Shown: positions 1 through 5,797 of the stretch, piece by piece
Position numbering within the stretch: the first letter of the stretch is position 1
How the letters are laid out: every line of letters starts with the position of its first letter
NCBI GenBank assembly: GCA_963743595.1
Contig: CAVURW010000109.1
Location: forward strand, 1-14,812
Length of the DNA: 14,812 nt
Origin: CAVURW01 sp963743595
GTDB taxonomy: Bacteria > Verrucomicrobiota > Verrucomicrobiia > Methylacidiphilales > UBA1321
Reading direction: 5' to 3'
Translations under genes and position numbers: made by a program
Notes under the pieces: generated by a model
What the model saw: only the letters and a program-made list of their open reading frames with translations
The model's database searches: none
What the model was told of the DNA's origin: nothing

Positions 1-1
1 C

Positions 2-193
2 GCAGCGGCTGCCGTCGTGGGCTTTCTTTCGGCAAAGGTGACCCGCTACACCGCTCCCGACGGGATGTCCGGCGAAACTAAGATACAAATAGAGGGGCTC
101 GCATTCGTATTAGGTTTAGTCGCTGTCATTATGGGGATTTTTGCGATTTCTAGTGCGATTTTAAATCGACCAAAACCGCAGCCGCAACCATGA
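2..193 (+). CDS. C-terminal part of a small membrane protein (5' end outside window)
   Basis: An open frame enters from the left edge and ends at a TGA (191-193) that overlaps the rsmA start codon as ATGA. The visible 63 residues contain a short hydrophobic stretch at the beginning, a polar loop (TRYTAPDGMSGETK), then one clear membrane helix (about GLAFVLGLVAVIMGIFAISS) and a proline-rich tail (NRPKPQPQP). The four-base overlap suggests translational coupling with rsmA. I do not recognise the family. No function can be assigned from this fragment, and a lone frame without its start remains somewhat uncertain, although the overlap and the well-formed helix support it. Confidence 0.6.
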   Translation, partial: AAAAVVGFLSAKVTRYTAPDGMSGETKIQIEGLAFVLGLVAVIMGIFAISSAILNRPKPQPQP

Positions 194-1038
194 CACTCAC
201 GGAAATTAAGGCTGCTCTCGCCTCACGCGGCATGAGTCCACTCAAACAGATGGGGCAGAACTTCCTGCACGATCAAAATCTGGCGATAGCCATTGCTAAG
301 CGCGGTCTGCAAATGGACGGCAGTGCGTTGAACGCTGGTGCGGCGGAAGGGTTGCCCTCGTGTGTCGTCGAAATCGGGCCGGGCCTGGGATCACTCACGG
401 AACACCTGCTATTGGGACTTCAAGTGCCACTCGTCGTGCTCGAGAAAGATCGGGGCATGTGCGACTTCCTTCGTGAGCGATTCGCCGGAGAGATCGCGGC
501 CGAAAAGATGATTCTTATTGAGGGCGACGCCATGCAGACGCTTGCCGACGTGCGCACGAAATTCCGGCCCCTGGTCATCTTGGGCAATCTCCCCTACAAC
601 ATCTCCACGCCGCTGCTGATGGAGTGTTGGGAAAATTATCCCGGCATTCGCACGTTTTCGCTCCTTCAGCGGGAGGTCGGCCAACGCCTCGCCAGTAAAC
701 CGAGTTGTAAGACTTATGGCGCGCTCTCGGTGCTCGTACAATCGGTCTACACCGTGGAGCTGGTGCGTGTGGTTCCCAGCACCGTCTTTTACCCTGCACC
801 GGAAGTGCAGTCGATCGTCGTGGAACTGCGCCCGCTCGCTAACCCTCTTGTCGCTGAGGCTGATCGCGCGTCATTCGCCAAGGTCGTCCACCGAGGCTTC
901 TCCCAACGTCGCAAAAAGCTCAGCAACCTCCTTCCCGTGAACGATGATCGCCGAGCTGAACATCTCACGCCGCAGGAGTGGGTGGAACTGTGGACAGCGG
1001 TTCAAGCGGCGGATGCAACCGCGAATGAATCCGATTGA
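190..1038 (+). CDS. rsmA: 16S rRNA (adenine(1518)-N6/adenine(1519)-N6)-dimethyltransferase RsmA/KsgA
   Basis: RsmA uses S-adenosylmethionine to dimethylate two adjacent adenines in the 3' hairpin of 16S rRNA, a late step of small-subunit maturation in the cytoplasm. The 282 residues match the usual length. Visible family motifs, in order: MGQNFLHD (residues 21-28), SAM-binding VVEIGPGLGSLTEHLL (59-74), the acidic LEKD after strand 2 (84-87), EGDAM (111-115), catalytic motif IV NLPYNISTPLL (133-143), LLQREVGQRL (158-167), YGALSVLVQ (176-184), VFYPAPEVQS (199-208) and the C-terminal FSQRRKKLSNLL (237-248). The region around residues 40-57 is a slightly long insert before the SAM motif. The ATG overlaps the stop of the upstream membrane protein gene, so the two are probably co-transcribed. 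The assignment is very secure. Confidence 0.97.
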   Translation: MTLTEIKAALASRGMSPLKQMGQNFLHDQNLAIAIAKRGLQMDGSALNAGAAEGLPSCVVEIGPGLGSLTEHLLLGLQVPLVVLEKDRGMCDFLRERFAGEIAAEKMILIEGDAMQTLADVRTKFRPLVILGNLPYNISTPLLMECWENYPGIRTFSLLQREVGQRLASKPSCKTYGALSVLVQSVYTVELVRVVPSTVFYPAPEVQSIVVELRPLANPLVAEADRASFAKVVHRGFSQRRKKLSNLLPVNDDRRAEHLTPQEWVELWTAVQAADATANESD

Positions 1039-1071
1039 CCGAGGCAGATCGCAAGTAGCAGCATCTCCAAA

Positions 1072-1440
1072 TTGAAAGCCTCTCCTAATATCAACGTCTT
1101 GGTGATCAAGTACATTGATCCTAAAGATAAGATGCCGAAAATGAAGGCATTGCCCAGTACGCCAGCGCACTTTCTCCCAAGTGGCCAATTCGTTCGAAGC
1201 TTCCACGGAGAGGAATCGATGCTCCACTGGATGGCGGATAATCGCATTCCGTACGAGAACGTGATTGAGATTTATTCAGAAAATGAGCCGTCCACAGCGT
1301 TCATGCGTACATTTAATGCGCTCTGTGGCAAGGCCAAGGTGTCCTTTTCATTCTCGATTCGCGACCAAGCGAATGGAAAAATTCCCGTCCCGAAATTTCT
1401 GGCTGACAAACGCCAAGTCATTGAGCGAACCAAACCTTAG
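1072..1440 (+). CDS. Orphan, probably decayed, nucleic-acid deaminase-like toxin domain
   Basis: A 122-residue frame that opens with TTG; no ATG or GTG lies in frame between the rsmA stop and this codon, and no Shine-Dalgarno site is seen. The middle shows SFHGEESM (43-50), then VIEIYSENEPS (64-74) and KAKVSFSFSI (87-96). This order, an H-x-E helix followed by a hydrophobic strand, SExxP and a terminal aromatic strand, is the layout of bacterial deaminase toxins of the XOO_2897 type, where the P is normally followed by a zinc-binding Cys. Here that position is Ser74, and the only Cys nearby is Cys85, so zinc binding is probably lost. The domain has no carrier and sits 27 bases upstream of a SUKH-4-like immunity gene, the classical toxin-then-immunity order. 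I infer a displaced toxin cassette that has lost activity. The family match is from memory of motifs; an unrelated hypothetical protein is possible. Confidence 0.5.
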   Translation: MKASPNINVLVIKYIDPKDKMPKMKALPSTPAHFLPSGQFVRSFHGEESMLHWMADNRIPYENVIEIYSENEPSTAFMRTFNALCGKAKVSFSFSIRDQANGKIPVPKFLADKRQVIERTKP

Positions 1441-1467
1441 CCCAGCGATACTAAATCCGATTTCTCT

Positions 1468-1953
1468 ATGAATATTCATAAGGCGCGAGAGTTCTGGTCA
1501 GCCAATTTGCATCGGTATCCCGCTGGTGATTTAGCAAAGGCAAATATTCCTCAGTCGGCGAGGGACTTTCTGGCAACAGTCGGTATGCCGACGACTACCG
1601 ATCCCTATTTTTTTCTCCTGGAAAAGGACGTTAAGCCAATGTTCCTCCTTGGCTATGTCGGCTTTTTAAAAACTACCGGCATTCACCTACATCCGGACGG
1701 ACGGTGCCTGTTGATAGAAGGGTCCCCCACCGGCGGAAAGATTGCCGGTTTGGTCAACAGCAATGTCGAACTGCTCTTCCAAGCACTGACCGTCGTCGCG
1801 ATCTGTTTCTCCCCACTCACCCGTTATCCTTCCGATGATCCCAGCACGCCGCTTGACCAATTGGAGGCAGACCTGAGAGCTATTGATCCCGCAGCGTTTG
1901 CCCACGAGGCTAACTACTCGCCGGACACGCTTTACTCCCAGCGCTTACCTTAA
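1468..1953 (+). CDS. SUKH-4-like immunity protein
   Basis: SUKH-superfamily proteins bind and neutralise diverse polymorphic toxins, often nucleases or nucleic-acid deaminases, in the cytoplasm of the producing cell. The 161-residue product has the family pattern: IPQSARDFLATVGMP (residues 27-41), a beta-rich middle with HPDGRCLLIE (75-84), then GLVNSNVELLFQALTVV (94-110), corresponding to the typical 'fVNsS...F...L' segment, and a helical C-terminal part. No signal peptide or membrane helix is present. The ATG follows the upstream deaminase-like frame by 27 bases on the same strand, so the two look like a toxin/immunity pair. It converges with the Imm21-like gene, with only 17 bases between the stops. 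The SUKH assignment is likely; the exact subfamily is less sure. Confidence 0.65.
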   Translation: MNIHKAREFWSANLHRYPAGDLAKANIPQSARDFLATVGMPTTTDPYFFLLEKDVKPMFLLGYVGFLKTTGIHLHPDGRCLLIEGSPTGGKIAGLVNSNVELLFQALTVVAICFSPLTRYPSDDPSTPLDQLEADLRAIDPAAFAHEANYSPDTLYSQRLP

Positions 1954-1970
1954 ATGATGTTGCAAAGCCA

Positions 1971-2531
1971 TCACGCCCGACTCAGCAACTGGTGGACGAC
2001 AAATTGTGTTTTCGGATCGGGATGAAATTCGAAGGTGCGAATGGCTACCAGCGGGTGTTCGAGTTGAAGGGTCACGCCCGTGCTCAGACCATCCTGGCCG
2101 GTATCGACCGAATCAAAAAGCAGGTATTCCCGGTGTGGATGCTCGATCGGAATGAGCGGCTCGATTTCCTTGGCGGCTGCGGGCAAAACGTGGCTCAGCT
2201 CCGCATAGACACGATTTCCCTGGACCCAGCGCCAGAGCAAACCCGAAACAAATTCCGTCTCCTGCGGCGCGTTCTGATGCGGAGCCGGTTGCCAACAGGC
2301 TGAGGTCGGTTCCACCCACAGGCTGAGCAGCGAATGGATCGGCGAGTTTTCACGAGCGGGCAACGTCGAAATCCAGGGCCGTTCTTCCTCAGAAGCGAGG
2401 TCATAACGAGCATCATCCACGCCTTGCCAATCCGGAAGATCGCTGGTGGGGCAAAGAATCAGTGCACCACCGATTGTGTTAAACCACGTAAAACCAAGAG
2501 GATCTGTCGAGACTTGAGGCATATCGGGCAC
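1971..2531 (-). CDS. Imm21-like immunity protein
   Basis: Imm21 proteins are predicted cytoplasmic antidotes found in polymorphic-toxin loci. The N-terminal part, FTWFNTIGGALILCP (residues 14-28) followed by LPDWQG (32-37) and an acidic ARYD (41-44), matches the family signature 'W..t.GGPLi.lp...l..W.G......DY'. The remainder is tryptophan-rich (SLWVEPTSACWQPAP, LLWRWVQGN) and cytoplasmic in character. The start may be the GTG at 2531 or the ATG three codons later at 2522; neither has a clear ribosome binding site. It lies 38 bases downstream of the COG4280-type gene on the same strand and may be co-transcribed with it. No cognate toxin is adjacent, so it appears to be an orphan immunity gene. 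The recognition is from the N-terminal motif only. Confidence 0.6.
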   Translation of the reverse strand: MPDMPQVSTDPLGFTWFNTIGGALILCPTSDLPDWQGVDDARYDLASEEERPWISTLPARENSPIHSLLSLWVEPTSACWQPAPHQNAPQETEFVSGLLWRWVQGNRVYAELSHVLPAAAKEIEPLIPIEHPHREYLLFDSVDTGQDGLSTGVTLQLEHPLVAIRTFEFHPDPKTQFVVHQLLSRA

Positions 2532-2569
2532 AGTAGCAGGCCACTGCTAAACAATAAACGTCGATATCG

Positions 2570-3304
2570 TCACGCCGCCTTTCGACGGAGCCCAAACGCT
2601 CCCGCTGCTGCAATCGCCGCGTAGACGGCGATCAAAAGAATCAGATCGAGATCGCCGTGTGGCCATTCGAAACGCAACCCTTCGACCGTCCAAAAAGTCC
2701 CCAGGCTCGAAAGCATAATGCCAACCGCCAGTTTCAACCAATTGTCCGGCACCAGCGAGAGCGGGCGATGCACGATATAACCCAGGACTAAAACGATCCC
2801 CACCGCACTTGTCGCTGCTGCCAGGCCAATCGTCCACTGATGTTGTGTCGCGCCCACCGCCACCACGATCATGACGACCTCAATGCCCTCCACGAGCACC
2901 GCATTAAACGCGGTCATCACTCCTTCGCGATCGAGTTGAAACGCCATCCGGCGCTGCGTCGCTGCGTTCAACCGGAGCTCTGTTCGCTCAAAAGCCGCAT
3001 CTTCATCCCGCAACGGAATCTGTCCGGCGGCGCGAAGAACTGCTTTCTTCAGCCAACGAATCCCCACCACAAGAATGATCCCGCCCAGCACCAATTGAAT
3101 CACCGCGATAGGAATCGTCTCCAACGCCGGTCCGCCTATTCCAACAATCAACCCGAGAATCACCGCCGCCACCGCCACCCCAGCAAACGCGCTACGCCAC
3201 CCCCGTGTCAGCGCGACTGCGAGCACGATGGTTAACGCTTCCACCGACTCCACGAAGCACGAGAGGAAGGTGGTGAGAAACGTGATGAGGCCGGACATAG
3301 CCAC
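2570..3304 (-). CDS. COG4280-type seven-helix membrane protein, possible cation transporter
   Basis: An inner-membrane protein with about seven hydrophobic segments (roughly residues 5-32, 38-60, 63-87, 130-153, 157-178, 187-208, 218-239). The sequence shows an internal two-fold repeat: FVESVEALTIVLAVA (17-31) and LVEGIEVVMIVVAVG (137-151), each with a V-E-x-[VI]-E motif in the first helix of its half. Paired acidic helices of this kind recall metal transporters such as Ftr1 (REGLE) or the GDT1/UPF0016 group, and the overall sequence looks like the uncharacterised COG4280 group; the substrate is unknown. A charged cytoplasmic loop (about 88-128) separates the halves. The frame can start at GTG 3304 or at ATG 3298 (MSGL...); the latter is plausible. 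Transcription may continue into the Imm21-like gene. Confidence 0.75.
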   Translation of the reverse strand: MAMSGLITFLTTFLSCFVESVEALTIVLAVALTRGWRSAFAGVAVAAVILGLIVGIGGPALETIPIAVIQLVLGGIILVVGIRWLKKAVLRAAGQIPLRDEDAAFERTELRLNAATQRRMAFQLDREGVMTAFNAVLVEGIEVVMIVVAVGATQHQWTIGLAAATSAVGIVLVLGYIVHRPLSLVPDNWLKLAVGIMLSSLGTFWTVEGLRFEWPHGDLDLILLIAVYAAIAAAGAFGLRRKAA

Positions 3305-3361
3305 ATCAGCTTAACAAAACAGGCAAGCGCCAGGAACTGCCGAGAAACCCTTCGTTAGCCC

Positions 3362-4138
3362 TTATTTTCCCAAGGTAGAGCTTTTCCAGCCAGCATAATG
3401 ATTCACAGTGGGATCGAAGGGCCAGTAGTCCTTGTCGAAATCGGGGTCGTCTTTGGGGTAGTTGCCCGGTGGCAGTTTGATCGTCTTCTCTTCCACTAAC
3501 TTTACATTTGCTTGTTGATCGTCTCCGGTCTGAGGTGCATCAAGTTCAATCAGTGCAACGACCTTTCTTGCATTTTGTTCTGAACTTAACCGGCGAGGAT
3601 AGTATACAGCTACAATATAGTCTTGATCGGCATGGTCGTTTTTCAAATGACGCACAGAAACACTACAGGGATCGTGGCACGATGTTCTAACGTCATTGTT
3701 TACTTGGAAGTTCCATGAAACATCGTTCGCCCCAATCACAAAAATTAAATTATGATCATTCCGATACATGATCAAAATTCTATCCTCTTTATAGGAAGAG
3801 TTCCCATGAATAACTCCAATAAAACCTGAGTTTTTGCAAATGCGCGGAAACTGCAACCTCATTTTGTCTACATCACATTTACACACTTCTCCTATCCGAC
3901 TCATAAGAGCAATACTTTCGCCAGAATAAAGGGAAACAGGCTGTACTCTTTCCTCAATCTCAGTACGATAAGCGTCACTAAGGGTGATAAGCTTGATGAT
4001 TTCCGGGTATTCATCAGGATTATCTTTTTTTACGCCATCTAAAATAGCTGGATTTTTAATTATTGCTACTTCGGCGGATGCAATTGATAAAGTTAGACTG
4101 ATTAGAGATACTAAAATGTATTTAAAATAATAGTTCAT
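3362..4138 (-). CDS. Exported protein of unknown function, AT-rich
   Basis: The 258-residue product begins with a typical signal peptide: MNYYFKYIL, a hydrophobic core VSLISLTLS and a probable signal peptidase I site SIASA/EV near residue 22, so it is likely periplasmic or secreted. Six cysteines lie in three close groups (CKC and C in the middle part, SCHDPCS further on), which could form disulfides outside the cytoplasm. The C-terminal tail is rich in Asp, Pro and aromatic residues (KDDPDFDKDYWPFDP). The ATG has an AAGGA site four bases upstream (4143-4147) and a promoter further up. Codon use is clearly more AT-rich than in rsmA, the COG4280-type gene or comM around it, which suggests separate acquisition. 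I do not recognise the family. Confidence 0.75.
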   Translation of the reverse strand: MNYYFKYILVSLISLTLSIASAEVAIIKNPAILDGVKKDNPDEYPEIIKLITLSDAYRTEIEERVQPVSLYSGESIALMSRIGEVCKCDVDKMRLQFPRICKNSGFIGVIHGNSSYKEDRILIMYRNDHNLIFVIGANDVSWNFQVNNDVRTSCHDPCSVSVRHLKNDHADQDYIVAVYYPRRLSSEQNARKVVALIELDAPQTGDDQQANVKLVEEKTIKLPPGNYPKDDPDFDKDYWPFDPTVNHYAGWKSSTLGK

Positions 4139-4204
4139 TTGTTCCTTGATTTAAAAGTGTTATAAGTGTAACGAATGATAAAAGAAATCTAAGAAGAGAG
4201 ATCA

Positions 4205-4233
4205 ATTTAATTTCTCGCTTTCATGTTTGTCAA
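4205..4233 (-). promoter_or_regulatory. Sigma70-type promoter for the exported-protein gene
   Basis: Read on the minus strand, TTGACA (4233-4228) is followed after 17 bases by TTAAAT (4210-4205). The -35 box is a perfect consensus, the -10 matches four of six positions, and the spacing is ideal. It lies about 70 bases upstream of the ATG at 4138. The rest of the 4139-4330 gap shows nothing else recognisable. Confidence 0.6.
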
Positions 4234-4330
4234 AATGGACCAAATATCACCATCTCGTTCCAGGTTGTTTGTTTAAATAGTAATTCACGAACGGCTTGCG
4301 CTACAGTGTCCACGACAATCTGGAGGCCCT

Positions 4331-5010
4331 CTAGCCCCATACTTGCCGGTCGAGCGTGCGGTACTGAATCGCTTCGGAAATATGGTTCGCGTTGACGTTG
4401 GCTTGGCCGTCGAGGTCAGCGATGGTCCGCGAGACCTTCAGGATGCGGTCGAAGGCGCGCCCGCTCAAGTTCAGTTCCGCCAACGCCATGCGCAGCAGCG
4501 ATTCACTTTCCTCATCCAGCACCACCATGTTTTTCAGATCTTTAGAGGTCATCTGCGCGTTACACCGCACTTTACGCCGACCCGCAAATCGAGCCTGCTG
4601 GAGCAGTCGCGCCTTAATCACGCGCTGACGAATGCTCGCGGAGCTCTCTGCGGCGGGCGCGCGTAAGAGCGTCTCATGTTTCACAGCGGGCACCTCCACA
4701 TGGATATCGATTCGGTCGAGCAGCGGCCCGGAAATGCGGTTCAGATAGCGTCGCACCTCCGCTTGGGAAGAGCGCCCGCGTTCGGCATCTCCGAAGCCGC
4801 CACTGCCCGGCGACGGATTCATCGCTGCGACGAGCATGAATTGCGCAGGGAACGTCATGGAACCGGCGGCGCGTGAGATGGTGACATGCCCGTCTTCGAG
4901 CGGCTGACGAAGCACCTCCAGCGCTGTCCGGCGAAACTCCGGCAACTCATCCAGAAAGAGAATTCCGTTATGCGCGATGCTCACTTCGCCCGGCGATGGA
5001 TTCGCTGTGC
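4331..5010 (-). pseudogene. comM: comM (YifB, Mg-chelatase-like AAA+) 3' fragment cut by the transposon
   Basis: ComM is a hexameric AAA+ helicase that promotes branch migration during natural transformation. Only the C-terminal part remains here, about 226 residues against some 500 in the family. It begins TANPSPGEVSIAHNG and continues with Walker B ILFLDELPEF, the sensor-1 loop MNPSPGSGG, the YLNRISGPLLDRIDIHVEVP segment, and the C-terminal AFDRILKVSRTIADLDG with the usual ending EAIQYRTLDRQ. The N-terminal Lon-protease-like part and the Walker A ATPase half are missing. The frame is intact up to the junction at 5010/5011, where the transposon end starts, so disruption is by insertion and not by decay. 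Any remaining start (GTG 4984) would give a protein without a P-loop. The missing 5' part should lie beyond the other end of the element. Confidence 0.9.
5006..5010. other. Possible 5-bp target-site duplication (TGTGC)
   Basis: The five bases directly outside the TGTTGC end are TGTGC. Read in the comM frame, they and the next codons give a Thr-Ala-Asn-Pro run expected for a ComM 'GGGTxNPxPGEVS' segment, so they fit as host sequence. Tn7-like elements duplicate 5 bp. The second copy cannot be checked because the other end is outside the window. Confidence 0.4.
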
Positions 5011-5147
5011 TGTTGCTTTTTAAAATAGATGCGAATACGATTGGCAGTCGGTCCTGTGGCGGAGTGGTCTGCTTTCAGAAATAAATGCGAAGGAATTGAT
5101 GAAAATAGACGCGAACGACCTGGAGAGTTCAAGAAATAGATGCGAAT
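5011..5147 (+). repeat. Transposon end with four direct TnsB-binding repeats
   Basis: After the terminal TGTTGC, four copies of a 15-base motif with consensus RAAATARAYGCGAAN appear in the same orientation: 5022-5036 (AAAATAGATGCGAAT), 5078-5092 (GAAATAAATGCGAAG), 5102-5116 (AAAATAGACGCGAAC) and 5133-5147 (GAAATAGATGCGAAT). Start-to-start distances are 56, 24 and 31 bases. This is the normal build of a Tn7-like end, where TnsB binds each repeat. The last three copies cover the likely tnsA promoter, ribosome binding site and start, so TnsB may repress its own operon. Confidence 0.85.
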
Positions 5148-5797
5148 CCGTCACCAAGGGCCGGGTGCATAAGTTCGAGGGAGGAGACTACTCTTTCAGG
5201 CAAGATCGGGTCATTAGGTTCGAAAATCACCTCGAACGCGATTTTCTTCGACGAACAGAGTTTTTTTTGAGTGTTCTTGATATTATCCCTGATCCTCTTG
5301 AAGAAATTTACAGGTTAAGCGAACTTCCTCAAGTTCCGCGGTTCTTGGTTTACTTTCGCCTGGGAAATAGGGCTCCGGAAAATTATGTAAAACCAATTTT
5401 AGTCTCGATTACCGAGGAACAGGATTGGAGGCTGCAACGGCGAAAATATAGCAGATCGGAATGGACAGCAATCACGCGCTATTCCAAGGAGCAAGGGTGG
5501 AGATTCAAAATGTATGACGAATCGCGAATTCGTGATCAGTCTCTGGCCAACATTACATTTTTGGATCAGTATAAGAAGAAGGACTTTCCGCTCGAGGAAT
5601 CGAAAGCGATCCTCGAAACTGTTCGGTTTAAGGGACAAATACCCCTCCATTACATCTTAGCTATGCACTTCGGTGGGTTGTACAGAGGTCAGGGAATTGC
5701 TCATATCTGGCACCTGATTGCAACACGAGCATTAGACTGCGATATCGCCCGACCTCTACGTAACACAACCGAAATATGGGTGCCGACAAATGAATGA
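5099..5797 (+). CDS. tnsA: TnsA-like endonuclease subunit, probably without full active site
   Basis: In Tn7, TnsA cuts the 5' ends of the element while TnsB cuts the 3' ends, allowing cut-and-paste movement, and its C-terminal part contacts TnsC. Recognisable stretches compared with Tn7 TnsA as I recall it: FENHLERDFL (LSDLELAVFL in Tn7), SVLDI, PRFLVYF (TDFLVDC in Tn7), GWRFKMYDESRIR and a helical C terminus with PLHYILAMHFGGLY. The Glu of the first motif is kept (E46), but the metal-binding Asp (D114 in Tn7) is Arg here (R81, in PRFLVYF). The following Q-x-K pair is either lost (VSI) or partly kept (YVK), depending on alignment. I chose ATG 5099, with AAGGA four bases upstream; GTG 5165 with AAGGG is an equally placed alternative that would free the TnsB repeats from the coding region. 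The stop overlaps tnsB by 8 bases. Confidence 0.8.
   Translation: MKIDANDLESSRNRCESVTKGRVHKFEGGDYSFRQDRVIRFENHLERDFLRRTEFFLSVLDIIPDPLEEIYRLSELPQVPRFLVYFRLGNRAPENYVKPILVSITEEQDWRLQRRKYSRSEWTAITRYSKEQGWRFKMYDESRIRDQSLANITFLDQYKKKDFPLEESKAILETVRFKGQIPLHYILAMHFGGLYRGQGIAHIWHLIATRALDCDIARPLRNTTEIWVPTNE

Noticed and set aside
409..741. A minus-strand frame of 110 codons within rsmA, with similar shadows across other genes
   Set aside because: It lies fully inside the clearly coding rsmA frame and shows no family features; the other long opposite-strand frames are alike.
5011..5147. Short direct repeats considered as a mini CRISPR array of a CRISPR-associated transposon
   Set aside because: The repeats are only 15 bases, unevenly spaced and at the transposon end; no cas genes are present. 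They fit TnsB binding sites.
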